This document shows positions 46,525-54,108 of a stretch of DNA of 64,000 bases, one piece after another. This stretch comes from Polymorphum gilvum SL003B-26A1 (GTDB lineage Bacteria; Pseudomonadota; Alphaproteobacteria; Rhizobiales; Stappiaceae). The translations under genes were made by a program, and so were the position numbers. A model generated the notes under the pieces. That model searched no databases. It was given only the letters and a program-made list of their open reading frames with translations, and was not told the DNA's origin. The stretch is taken from NCBI RefSeq assembly GCF_000192745.1, contig NC_015259.1, positions 248,001 through 312,000 on the forward strand, in the 5' to 3' direction. Numbering within the stretch: position 1 is the stretch's first letter; each line of letters opens with the position of its first letter.

Positions 46525-47279
46525 GACGCGCCTCGCGCGTCGAACGGCAGCACGGCGGCGATGCGCGCGTTTGCGCGCTCGGCCATGGCGGCGTCGATCT
46601 CGCAGCCGAGATAGCGGCGGCCGGAGAGCCGGCAGGCCTCGCCGGCCGCGCCCGATCCGGCGAACCAGTCGCCGACCAGGCCGCCCTCCGGGCAGCTCGT
46701 GCGTATCAGGATTTCGAGAAGCGCGGACGGCTTCTCGGTCGGATGGATCGCACGGCCATGGGCGTTGCGCACGTAGATGACCGAGCGCATGAGGCGCGGC
46801 CCGCCGTCCTGGCTGACATAGTGGCCGGCGTCGATACGGCCGGTATGGGGCGGGCGCTTCTTGCGCCGCACCGTCCGCGCCAGCGCGTCCGGCGTGGTCT
46901 GGACGTCATTGTAGACGTCGCGCCAGGGCGTCTCGGCGGGATAGAACTGGACGGCCAGCTCATGCACGCGCTTGAAGCGATCGGCATGGAAGCCGGAGCC
47001 GTTTTGTTTCTCCCAGACGATCTCCTGCGCGATGCGAAGTCCTGCATCCGCGAACCGGATCGCCGTCACCATAAAGCAGCGCAGCGATCCGAAGACCCAC
47101 AGCGAGCCGGTCGGCTTGAGGGCGGCCCGCGCGAGCGGAAGCCAGCCCTCGACGCGACGATCCCAGGCGAGCGAGGTGTCGCCGTAAGGCGGATCGGCGA
47201 GGATCATGTCGAACGGGCCGTGCGCCGGCATGAGATCGCGGCAGTCGCCGGCGAGAACGGTTTCGGAGAGCACCGTCAT
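46521..47279 (-). CDS. Site-specific DNA methyltransferase (N4/N6)
   Basis: 252 residues from the ATG at 47279. [16 protein letters not shown] has the DPPY catalytic motif at about residue 28, and [20 protein letters not shown] near 210 is the AdoMet-binding motif, giving the order of beta-class enzymes. No restriction enzyme lies next to it, so it is an orphan methylase that may protect the element or mark DNA for control. Confidence 0.9.
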   Translation of the reverse strand: MTVLSETVLAGDCRDLMPAHGPFDMILADPPYGDTSLAWDRRVEGWLPLARAALKPTGSLWVFGSLRCFMVTAIRFADAGLRIAQEIVWEKQNGSGFHADRFKRVHELAVQFYPAETPWRDVYNDVQTTPDALARTVRRKKRPPHTGRIDAGHYVSQDGGPRLMRSVIYVRNAHGRAIHPTEKPSALLEILIRTSCPEGGLVGDWFAGSGAAGEACRLSGRRYLGCEIDAAMAERANARIAAVLPFDARGAS

Positions 47280-47929
47280 GGCGCGGTCCTCCCGACGCCG
47301 AGCCGCGCGATCTCGGCCGCCAGCGCCGAGATCTCGCGCGCGGCGGGGCTGTCGGCGGCGATCTCGGAGGCGAGCCGTCCGGTCTGCGCCGCATCGGCGA
47401 AAACGACGCGCTGGCCGATCGTGGTGGCGAGCACCGGCGGATCGTGGTCCGCCAGGGTCTCGGCCGTCTCGCGGGCGATGACGGTGCGAGCGCCGCAGCG
47501 GTTCAGCACGAAGCGGGCGGCGAGCTGCGGCCGGTAGATGCGCGCTTCCGCCAGGAGCGCCAGCATCTCGGCCGAGGCCCAGCCGTCGAGCGGCGAAGGC
47601 TGCACCGGCATGATCACGAGATCGGCGGCGAGCAGCGCCGAGCGCATGAGGCCGGCTACCCGCGGCGGTCCGTCTATGACGACGTGATCGGCGTCGCGCG
47701 CCAGCTCGGGCGCTTCGCGATGCAGCGTGTCGCGGGCGAGGCCGACGACGCCGAACGCGCGCGGCAGGCCTTCGCGGCCGCGCTGCTGCGACCAGTCGAG
47801 CGCCGAGCCTTGCGGGTCGGCGTCGATCAGCGTGACGCGCCTTCCGCGCCGCGCCCATTCACCGGCGAGATGGAGGGCGAGCGTCGTCTTGCCGACGCCT
47901 CCCTTCTGGTTGAGGACGGCGACGATCAT
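47276..47929 (-). CDS. parA: ParA-family partition ATPase
   Basis: 217 residues. [20 protein letters not shown] is the deviant Walker A, and [15 protein letters not shown] the A' box. Short length and no HTH are as in type Ib ParA. It overlaps the repA stop (ATGA) and the methylase start. It partitions the excised circular form. Confidence 0.92.
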   Translation of the reverse strand: MIVAVLNQKGGVGKTTLALHLAGEWARRGRRVTLIDADPQGSALDWSQQRGREGLPRAFGVVGLARDTLHREAPELARDADHVVIDGPPRVAGLMRSALLAADLVIMPVQPSPLDGWASAEMLALLAEARIYRPQLAARFVLNRCGARTVIARETAETLADHDPPVLATTIGQRVVFADAAQTGRLASEIAADSPAAREISALAAEIARLGVGRTAP

Positions 47930-49122
47930 GACGCCCCTCCCGGCTTGCGGGATCGCGGTAGCGTGCGGTTATTGGAAGTATCGTCGGCCGTAAAGGAGGA
48001 TTTACGGAAAGACGTAAGCGGATTAGCCTGCGGGCCATGTCCGGTCTTCGTCTTTGCCGTGCCGGCATCGAGACTTCTGGCGGCGCTGCGGATGAGATTT
48101 TCCACATCGCGCGCGCGCCCAAAAAGGTTAGATTCTCTATTAGACTCTAAGTTAAGGCCCGGAATCGTCGTTTCGGGCCAGAGGCTTAATTGGGGTTTCT
48201 GCGTGCGAAGTCCCGATACCGTCTGCGTGCGAAATCCCGATAGGTCTGCGTGCGAAGTCCCGATCGCTTCCACAGCCTTGTCCACAGGGGGCGTGGACGG
48301 GCCGGCGGGCAGTATCCGGAGCAGCTCGCGGCGGCCCTCGCGCTCGATGCGCAGCCGGTAGCCGGGCAGCGGCTGGCGCAGCGCGATGCGGCGGAGCTGG
48401 AGCGCGAAGTCGGAGACGCGCACCAGGCTGCCGGATTTCTCGTGAAGGTGCGGGACGTCGAACAGCCAGCCGCCGGGCTGGCGGCCCGCATGCTTGCGGG
48501 CGACGCGATAGAGCCAGCGCTCGATGCCGCCGGTCAGCCGGAAATAGGCGGGGTCGATGGTGAGGACCAGCGAGCGGTCGATGACGCCGCGGTAGAACCA
48601 GTCGGGCAGGACGAATTCCATGCCCTCGACGCGGCCGTCGGCGCGGGTGAGTTCCTCCCACTCGTTGATCCAGGAGAACTGATGCCGCCGCCAGTTTTCG
48701 CCGTGGCGGATATTGGTGCGGATGACGGTGGACTGGAGCCGGGTGAGCGCGCCCTTGAGCAGCTTGTAGTCGCGCGCGCCCGTCTCCCGGCCGATCGCGG
48801 TGAGAAGCTGGTAGGGCGTGAAGCGCAGAAAGCGCGAGGTTCGAAGGCCCAGGTTCTCGGCCTCGACGATCTGGCTCGCGGCCCAGATCAGCACGTCGGC
48901 GTCCCAGATGGTCGCCATGCCGTGCTCCTGCACGGCGAGGACCTCGACGCGGACGTCGCCCGCCTCGTAGTTGATCGGAACGACGCGCTTGGCCTTGGCC
49001 AGCGAGAAGAACGGCCGTTCCATGAGGTCGCGCTGATCGCGCGGCTTCGCGTCGCCGGTCGCCACGACGAAGGGGTCGAGCGTATTGCGTTCGCTAGGCG
49101 TGATGAGGCGACGGCGCTGCAT
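47926..49122 (-). CDS. repA: Replication initiator protein RepA
   Basis: 398 residues. [40 protein letters not shown] and [15 protein letters not shown] match the plasmid-type RepA found in these ICEs. The C-terminal 120 residues are poorly conserved and contain the iteron-like DNA repeats. It implies replication of the circular intermediate. Confidence 0.9.
   Translation of the reverse strand: MQRRRLITPSERNTLDPFVVATGDAKPRDQRDLMERPFFSLAKAKRVVPINYEAGDVRVEVLAVQEHGMATIWDADVLIWAASQIVEAENLGLRTSRFLRFTPYQLLTAIGRETGARDYKLLKGALTRLQSTVIRTNIRHGENWRRHQFSWINEWEELTRADGRVEGMEFVLPDWFYRGVIDRSLVLTIDPAYFRLTGGIERWLYRVARKHAGRQPGGWLFDVPHLHEKSGSLVRVSDFALQLRRIALRQPLPGYRLRIEREGRRELLRILPAGPSTPPVDKAVEAIGTSHADLSGFRTQTVSGLRTQKPQLSLWPETTIPGLNLESNRESNLFGRARDVENLIRSAARSLDAGTAKTKTGHGPQANPLTSFRKSSFTADDTSNNRTLPRSRKPGGAS
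48198..48264. repeat. Three iteron-like direct repeats within repA
   Basis: TCTGCGTGCGAARTCCCGAT occurs at 48198-48217, 48222-48241 and 48245-48264, spaced 24 and 23 bp. Because the spacing changes by one base, the third copy is translated in another frame (GTSHAD instead of GxRTQ), which shows that the DNA sequence is what is conserved. They may be RepA-binding iterons. Confidence 0.8.
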
Positions 49123-49134
49123 GCCGACACCGCC

Positions 49135-49422
49135 TCAGCGATGACGCCGCGCGCCGTTGAAGGCGGGCGACATGAGGGATGCGTGGCGCTTGGCGGGCAG
49201 CACCGAGCCGCGCGGATCGGCGGTCGAGGTGACGGCGCCGCGCTCGGCCCAGGCCTGCAGATCGTCGATGGCGTAGACGACGCGGCCGCCGAGCTTGCGA
49301 TAGGCCGGGCCGGTCCCGTAGGTGCGGTGCTTTTCGAGCGTGCGGCCGGACAGGCCGAGGTAGAGCGCGGCCTCGGGCGTGCGAAGATAGCGTGGCGGCA
49401 AGTCGGAGATGTCGGGCGTCAT
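49135..49422 (-). CDS. AlpA-like excisionase/HTH protein (RdfS-like)
   Basis: 95 residues. PRYLRTPEAALYLGLSGRTL EKHRTYGTGPAYRKLGGRVV then YAIDDLQAWAERG is the MerR/AlpA-like HTH-17 fold. In ICEMlSymR7A the similar gene rdfS encodes the recombination directionality factor. It lies 12 bp before repA and downstream of the fseA-like genes. Confidence 0.85.
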   Translation of the reverse strand: MTPDISDLPPRYLRTPEAALYLGLSGRTLEKHRTYGTGPAYRKLGGRVVYAIDDLQAWAERGAVTSTADPRGSVLPAKRHASLMSPAFNGARRHR

Positions 49423-49508
49423 GATCGGGCCTCCGTGGGGTTCGCGAGGCCGCTGATGGTCAGCGGCGGTCGAAGGCCACGGTGGCGAAGAACAATCGGC
49501 AGGAGGGA

Positions 49509-49537
49509 GTGCGAAGTTAGCGATGCTAATTTCGCAC
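49509..49537 (-). promoter_or_regulatory. Strong hairpin between fseA-like genes and rdfS-like gene
   Basis: GTGCGAAGTTAGC (49509-49521) and GCTAATTTCGCAC (49525-49537) pair at 12 of 13 positions with a 3-nt loop, flanked by AGGAGGG and CCCCCCT. It may be a terminator or a regulatory element for the rdfS-like gene. Confidence 0.6.
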
Positions 49538-49557
49538 CCCCCTGCCTGGAGGCCGGA

Positions 49558-50208
49558 CTAATTGCGGCGACGCTGGCGCAGCAGGGTCAGATAGCCGCCC
49601 TCGATCATGGCGAACGCGTCCCTGACGAGATCCATCACGGCGTCGCGCAGCGCGGAGGTTTTCCAGGGCTCATCGGCGACGCGCGCCACGCCGTAGACGA
49701 CGCCGGCGATCTCGCGATAGCTGGCGCCGTTCATGCGGCCGTCGACGGCTTGAAGCATATGGCGCGAACGCCGGCGCTGCTGGCGCGTCAGGTCACGCTT
49801 GTCGGGAAGCACGCGGCGTCCGAGCAGCGCGTGGAGAAGGCGGCTGGCCGTATCGATTCTATCGAGACCATCCGTGTCGACCGGGATGAAGATCGACAGC
49901 GGGGCCGCCGCGTCGGCGTCATGGAGCCTGACGAGATTCAAGTATTGGCCGCGGCCGAGATCGAAACGGAAATACTCGCCGTCGTCGCTCGTCTCGGCAT
50001 CGGCCGGGCCGAGAGCGCCCGAAAGGTCAGCGCCGCCGGAAAGCAGCGGCGGGGTGGCGGCGAGCACGACCGCGCCGGTGTCGTGCGCGGGCAGCCAGAA
50101 CACAGGGGTTTCGGTCGCCGAAAGGCCGGGGCGAATGGGGAAAGGACAACCCCCAACTGTTGATCCGGCGCGCAGTAGCGGGCGCATCCCCGCTCGTGTC
50201 GCCGACAA
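49558..50208 (-). CDS. DUF2285 part of an FseA-like excision activator
   Basis: DUF2285 domain, from about residue 36 of this frame: ETPVFWLPAHDTGAVVLAAT, then DTASRLLHALLGRRVLPDKR and RRRSRHMLQAVDGRMNGASY REIAGVVYG. The frame has only a TTG at 50208 and an ATG at 50187 with no good ribosome site. It overlaps the DUF6499 frame by 182 bp in the +1 frame. Fused by +1 shift it gives about 258 residues with an intact joined sequence WGLSFP-IRPGLSATETPVFW. Confidence 0.85.
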   Translation of the reverse strand: MSATRAGMRPLLRAGSTVGGCPFPIRPGLSATETPVFWLPAHDTGAVVLAATPPLLSGGADLSGALGPADAETSDDGEYFRFDLGRGQYLNLVRLHDADAAAPLSIFIPVDTDGLDRIDTASRLLHALLGRRVLPDKRDLTRQQRRRSRHMLQAVDGRMNGASYREIAGVVYGVARVADEPWKTSALRDAVMDLVRDAFAMIEGGYLTLLRQRRRN

Positions 50209-50335
50209 CGCTCCGATAGTCGGTCTGGTACTTCTCGTTGCGGCGAAGCCATTCCCAGGCGATGTCGGGGGAGTCGATTTCGTCGATGAAATCGTAGGTG
50301 GAAGAAGATCGCCAGTGCGATATGTCGGGAATCAT
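50027..50335 (-). CDS. DUF6499 part of an FseA-like excision activator
   Basis: The ATG at 50335 has GGAGGAGG upstream. MIPDISHWRSSSTYDFIDEI and WEWLRRNEKYQTDYRSV are the DUF6499 transcriptional-regulator domain. Family-like sequence ends at residue 66 (WGLSFP); the rest of the frame (to 50027) looks like out-of-frame sequence. In ICEMlSymR7A the equivalent msi172 is joined to msi171 by +1 programmed frameshifting to make FseA. Confidence 0.85.
   Translation of the reverse strand: MIPDISHWRSSSTYDFIDEIDSPDIAWEWLRRNEKYQTDYRSVVGDTSGDAPATARRINSWGLSFPHSPRPFGDRNPCVLAARARHRRGRARRHPAAAFRRR
50137..50143 (-). other. Putative +1 programmed ribosomal frameshift site (TTTCCCC)
   Basis: At codons TTT-CCC of the DUF6499 frame (residues 65-66) the next base is C, so the proline tRNA could slip forward by one to continue in the DUF2285 frame. 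The shift joins the two domains without loss of conserved sequence. Basis: CCC-C as a known slip-prone string, and the FseA precedent. Confidence 0.65.
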
Positions 50336-50459
50336 CGCCTCCTCCTCCCTGCGCGTAGTATTTTTGCGTGTAGAAAGACGATGATTTCGCCTTTTAGGCT
50401 GTTTCAGGAAGTCCCTTGGCTGGCAACGAATGTTGCCGCGCGGGCATCGCGGCGATCGG

Positions 50460-50726
50460 TCAGGCCGGGCGGCCTTCGCGTACGAGAAGGCGGTAGCCCT
50501 GTTCGGACATCCACCGTGCCCGCGCGAGATGCGTGTCGTAGATGCGCCGTGCGCGTTCGGGTTCGCGATCGGCGTCGAGCCGGAAGAGGATCGAGACCGC
50601 CTCGCGCCAGCAGGCGCCGTCAGTCGCCGAGTCCATGAGGCGGAAGTAGAGCTTCATATGCTTGCGGTCGTAAGGCGTCAGCTCCGGGCAGTCCGGGGCT
50701 TCGTCGAGGAATGGGTCGTCACTCAC
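50460..50726 (-). CDS. Small DUF2285 protein, QseM-like antiactivator
   Basis: 88 residues from a GTG at 50726. APDCPELTPYDRKHMKLYFR and ERARRIYDTHLARARWMSEQ GYRLL match the single-domain DUF2285 proteins. QseM of ICEMlSymR7A is such a protein and binds FseA and TraR to block excision and transfer. Location next to an XRE gene and the fseA-like pair supports the parallel; antiactivation is inferred. Confidence 0.78.
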   Translation of the reverse strand: MSDDPFLDEAPDCPELTPYDRKHMKLYFRLMDSATDGACWREAVSILFRLDADREPERARRIYDTHLARARWMSEQGYRLLVREGRPA

Positions 50727-50853
50727 GGCAGGGTCCGTTCACGGCCGGGACGCTGCCCGCGAAGGCATCGGAGGTATTGGCCATGGTCCCGGCCCCGACA
50801 TGGCCCGAAAAGGCATAGAGCAAAATCGTCGCGACTGTATGAAAATACCGGCA

Positions 50854-51105
50854 TCAATAATTGTCGCGATGTTGTTTTGGTCGAACAAGCATAAGACCCT
50901 CGCCCTGCTCGGTGCTTAGAAACATGATGCCGTTGCCTTCGAGAGCCCGGCGCACCTGATCGCGCGTGGTTTCGAACACCTTGAGCCCGCTCTCGGATTC
51001 AAGGCGCTTGAGCGCGGTCAGCGATACCTGGGCCTTGTCAGCGAGCGTCTCCTGCGTCCAACCGAGCAACGCGCGTGCGGCCCGCGACTGTCGGGCGGTG
51101 ATCAT
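50854..51105 (-). CDS. XRE-family HTH regulator, QseC-like
   Basis: 83 residues. RQSRAARALLGWTQETLADK AQVSLTALKRLE is a Cro/CI-type HTH, then RDQVRRALEGNGIMFL. QseC of ICEMlSymR7A is a small XRE protein controlling qseM and itself. The GGAGGTGA site precedes the ATG at 51105 and is part of a perfect palindrome. Confidence 0.85.
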   Translation of the reverse strand: MITARQSRAARALLGWTQETLADKAQVSLTALKRLESESGLKVFETTRDQVRRALEGNGIMFLSTEQGEGLMLVRPKQHRDNY

Positions 51106-51116
51106 GCATGATCACC
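51097..51116. promoter_or_regulatory. Perfect 20-bp palindrome over the qseC-like start
   Basis: GGTGATCATGCATGATCACC is fully self-complementary and covers the ribosome-binding site and start codon. A QseC-like protein bound here would repress its own gene; alternatively it is an mRNA hairpin hiding the start. A weaker inverted repeat AGAAC/GTTCT lies at 51141-51166 over an AT-rich TAAAAT (minus) that could be the -10. Confidence 0.65.
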
Positions 51117-51293
51117 TCCACAGTCACGAATGCGCACGCCAGAACTACGGCTATTTTAGTCGTTCTTGGTGTGAAGGGCTAGCCATAATCGGCTGAAATG
51201 CACGGACGAAGCTTATCCGGCGCAAAACCGATTCGGTCGCCCGCCCCGTCGCGGGCCGGCCGGGCGCCTCGGCTGCCGGGAGAGGGATAGGGG

Positions 51294-51453
51294 TTTGGGG
51301 AAAGGGAGGAGGGAACCGTCCCCTTTCCCAATGGGAGGATGTTTGAAGGAGGGGCTTGCCCCCCTTTCATAAGCCAGGGCAGCCGGTCGAGCCGGCTGCC
51401 CTGGCTCCCGACACGGAGATAAAGGCGAGAGGCGGCCGTGGCCGCCTCTCGCC
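51294..51453. repeat. Cluster of G/C-tract hairpins, first block
   Basis: Four hairpins lie in 160 bp. TGGGGAAAGGGA with TCCCCTTTCCCA, then AAGGAGGGGC/GCCCCCCTT (51346-51366), a perfect GCCAGGGCAGCCGG/CCGGCTGCCCTGGC (51373-51405), and a perfect GGCGAGAGGCGGCC/GGCCGCCTCTCGCC (51424-51453). The last is 6 bp after the stop of the next gene and has TTTATCT beyond it on the minus strand, so it looks like its terminator. The segment GGAGGATGTTTGAAGGAGG recurs in the second block. Confidence 0.75.
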
Positions 51454-51459
51454 TGGACC

Positions 51460-51834
51460 TCAGTCGGTGTCGGGTCCCCAGAGCGGGTTGCTCGCGGGGT
51501 CCTCGATGTGTCCGTCGTCGGACGCCAATTCGCGGGCTACCGCTCTGATCTCGTAGTCGCCGATTTTGGTGCGGCCCTGCGCGACGAGGATGCTCACCGC
51601 GGTCTCGTCGGCCTCGATCGCCCGGATCGCGACCTCCATGTCGTCCCAGGGTCCGAGGTTTTCGATCGGGACGACGTCGCCATCTTCATCGTAACCGCCG
51701 TGAAGGTACATTGGCGCATCCGCCAGTCGCTTCTCGGCGCGTTCCGCTGCATGGATGAGGCGGAAGCCTTCCTTCCGCTTCCTCCAGTATTCGGCGCTGC
51801 CGCCGTCGATGGTGATGATCTTGCGATGTGTCAT
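51460..51834 (-). CDS. Hypothetical protein
   Basis: 124 residues from the ATG at 51834 with AAAGGAG upstream. It starts MTHRKIITIDGGSAEYWRKR KEGFRLIHAAERAEK, is charged, and has no signal or membrane segment. I do not recognise a family. It stands alone between two repeat blocks and upstream of ssb on the same strand order. Confidence 0.65.
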   Translation of the reverse strand: MTHRKIITIDGGSAEYWRKRKEGFRLIHAAERAEKRLADAPMYLHGGYDEDGDVVPIENLGPWDDMEVAIRAIEADETAVSILVAQGRTKIGDYEIRAVARELASDDGHIEDPASNPLWGPDTD

Positions 51835-52395
51835 TGAAGTCTCCTTTCGTTTCTGACGAAAGGTGTCCACGCTGTAGCCCAGCGGGGGTCAGGGACCGCG
51901 GAACGCGGCCGCCGTGCGGCAAGCGGAGGAACCGATTTTGTGGAGTCGGCCATAGGCCGGCGGAGGAAAATTGGAGGGGCCGCGCAGTCCTTGACGCCGG
52001 ATGGGCTGGCGTACAATGCGCAGTCAGAGAGAGAGGAGTAGCCACGGCGTCGACCAGACGCCGTGTCCGAATAGAGATGGGGAAGGTTTGGAAGGGGGGT
52101 GTGACACCCCCTTCCATGGGAGGATGTTTGAAGGAGGGAGGATGTTTGAAGGAGGGGCCGCGCCCCGCCTTCATGGGGTGAGATTGAGAGGGGCGGCCCT
52201 GCCCCCCTTTCATCACAGGAGCATCGGGCCAGAAAGTGGGACCCGCTTTCTGGGACAACCCGATGCTCCGACGAAGAAGATGGACCGCCGCGCCGAGCGC
52301 GTGCGGTCCAGGCCGACAATTGTCTTCGGGCCGAGATCCGCCGCGAACATGGAAGAACCCGGCGGCTTGCGCCGCCGGGCCTTTCGACCGCCCGC
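51835..52395. repeat. Second block of G/C-tract hairpins, no gene
   Basis: No gene is seen. TGGAAGGGGG/CCCCCTTCCA occurs at about 52088-52116, and the segment GGAGGATGTTTGAAGGAGG follows twice in tandem near 52120 and 52138. GAAGGAGGGGC/GCCCCGCCTTC follows at about 52148-52172, then a weaker AGGGGC/GCCCCCCTTT. CCAGAAAG/CTTTCTGG occurs near 52230-52252. Translated frames here are just repeats of these hairpins. Confidence 0.7.
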
Positions 52396-52800
52396 TCAGA
52401 ACGGGATATCGTCGTCGTAATCCGACTGGCCGGCGTCGTCGTTTTCGGTCTGCTTCGCCCGGCTCAGGAAATCGACGGTCTCGGCGATGATCTCGCACCC
52501 GTAGCGATCGACCCCCTGCTGGTCCTTCCACTTCGTGTAGTGGATGCGGCCGCGAACCAGAACCTTCATGCCCACCTCGCAATACTGCTGGATCGTCTTG
52601 CCGAGGCCGTTGAAGGCGGTGATCCGGTGCCATTCGGTGTCGTTGACCCGGCGGCCCTTCTCGTCCCGGACAACCTTGCCGTCCTTGTATCGGGGGCGCG
52701 AGGTGGCCAGCGTGAAGTGGGTGATGCGGGTGCCGCCCTGGGTGGTGCGGCTCTCGGGGTCCAGGCCAAGGTTGCCGGCGAGAATGACGATGTTCTGCAT
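52396..52800 (-). CDS. ssb: Single-stranded DNA-binding protein
   Basis: 134 residues from the ATG at 52800 with GGAGA upstream. MQNIVILAGNLGLDPESRTT then EWHRITAFNGLGKTIQQYCE VGMKVLVRGRI is the SSB OB fold. The tail ends DDDIPF, the acidic tip that recruits partner enzymes. It would protect transferred single-stranded DNA. Confidence 0.93.
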   Translation of the reverse strand: MQNIVILAGNLGLDPESRTTQGGTRITHFTLATSRPRYKDGKVVRDEKGRRVNDTEWHRITAFNGLGKTIQQYCEVGMKVLVRGRIHYTKWKDQQGVDRYGCEIIAETVDFLSRAKQTENDDAGQSDYDDDIPF

Positions 52801-53362
52801 TGTAAGTCTCCGTTGCTTCCTCGGAGGGACCATCCCTCCGACGAGACCCGGCCAAGGCCGGCGGGAGACGCCTGCAACTGCCTGCTCGCTGGCAGCTCGC
52901 CCATTAGGCCCGGAGTGGGGCGGGCAGCCGCGCTTGCGCGGCAACACGGTCCGGAGCCGCGTGGGTTGCGGCCGGAAACCGAACGGACTTAGGGGATCAG
53001 TCAGTCGGAGGGATTGGTTTTTCTGAGAAGCGTCGAACGGGGACGCACAGCAGGACCTTCGGCATTCGCGGCAACATCCCGCCAGCGACCCCAACCGCGC
53101 CAATGCAGACCGCCGCCCGCGTCACTCCTCCTTCACGGCCACCTGTTCCACGCACCCGGACAGGCTTGCCGGGACGTCGTGAGGCGGCTCTCTTGTCAAC
53201 GATGCCGAATGGCCCGTCATCCGCTTCGAGGGCGGAAGGCCGATCCGGGTGGATTGCCGATGTCAGGAGAATGAAGGTTCGCGCGGGTGCGTCCGCAATA
53301 GGGAGTGGACGCCGCCAGCGGGTAACAATCGTCTCGGCGTCGCGATCTTCGTCCCTACACCC
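52801..53362. other. Gene-free region upstream of ssb
   Basis: No supported gene. It contains small hairpins (for example GCCGCGCTTGCGCGGC near 52928) and the upstream region of ssb. Confidence 0.5.
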
Positions 53363-53439
53363 GATTTCCTGAGCCGGGCGAGGCAGACGAAGAATGCTGA
53401 CCGCAAGCGCCCCATTACGACGACGACATTCCCTTCTGA
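53363..53439 (+). pseudogene. Remnant of a second ssb gene 3' end, inverted
   Basis: The plus strand reads DFLSRARQTKN in one frame, then HYDDDIPF and TGA in another. This is the C-terminal tail of the SSB at 52396 (DFLSRAKQTEN...YDDDIPF) with a frameshift between. No OB fold lies upstream, so it is a fragment of an inverted duplicate. Confidence 0.75.
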
Positions 53440-53515
53440 GCGGGCGGCCGAAGCTCCAGCGGCGCACGCCGCCGCGTGTTCTTTCGGGGAGCCGGCGATC
53501 GCGGCCCGCAGGTGG

Positions 53516-53932
53516 TCAGGCCGACAGCACCGTCTCGCCGACAGCGTTGAGATTGACCATCGCGGCGATGCCGACGATCAGGCCGCTCGCGCCGCAGAGC
53601 AGGTTGAGCGCGACCGCCGACTCGATGACGTCATGCGTGACGCCGTGGACGAGCGCATAGCCCGCGATCACAGCCGGAACCGCGAAGACGCCGAGCGCGG
53701 CAAGGCGCAGGATCGGATTCTTCGCGATGGCGAGCACGGCGATCACGAGCCCGATCGACAGGAGCGCGGCAGCCGCGGCAGCAAGGCCGGAAAGGAAAAG
53801 GCCGGCCTCCATGGCGTAGACGAAGCGGAAAGCGCTCAAGCCCATCCAGAAGGGCAGCGCGTAGATCGCGAACTTGAACGCGATCACGCACAGCGCGATC
53901 GACAGCGAGATGGCGAGCAGGATCAGCGTCAT
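53516..53932 (-). CDS. Hypothetical membrane protein
   Basis: 138 residues from the ATG at 53932 with GGAGG upstream. About four hydrophobic segments (LILLAISLSIALCVIAFKFA, AAAAALLSIGLVIAVLAIAK and two more). Family not recognised. It may be involved in element maintenance or surface exclusion, but nothing shows this. Confidence 0.65.
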   Translation of the reverse strand: MTLILLAISLSIALCVIAFKFAIYALPFWMGLSAFRFVYAMEAGLFLSGLAAAAAALLSIGLVIAVLAIAKNPILRLAALGVFAVPAVIAGYALVHGVTHDVIESAVALNLLCGASGLIVGIAAMVNLNAVGETVLSA

Positions 53933-54108
53933 GGATGCCTCCAAACAAACGGTTCAGGGATCACGACAGGCTGCCGATGGTTACGCTCCGCCTGCGACTA
54001 TGCTTCTTCGCCGGTGCTGCAAGGATGATGTATTTGACCGCATGAGCCTGCCTCGCGTCAAGTAAAGCGGAGCGAAGCTCCGCCGATGGAATGAGGAAGA
54101 GGCGGCGC

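Noticed and set aside
47726-51105. LuxR/LuxI quorum genes expected beside QseM/QseC
   Set aside because: None found in the window, so no quorum-sensing link is claimed.
51294-52260. Possible CRISPR array in the hairpin-rich region
   Set aside because: Repeats are few, unevenly spaced and palindromic with no unique spacers, and no cas gene is present.
52001-52420. Plus-strand frame through the second hairpin block
   Set aside because: Its translation is mostly the repeat unit itself; no domain or conserved start.
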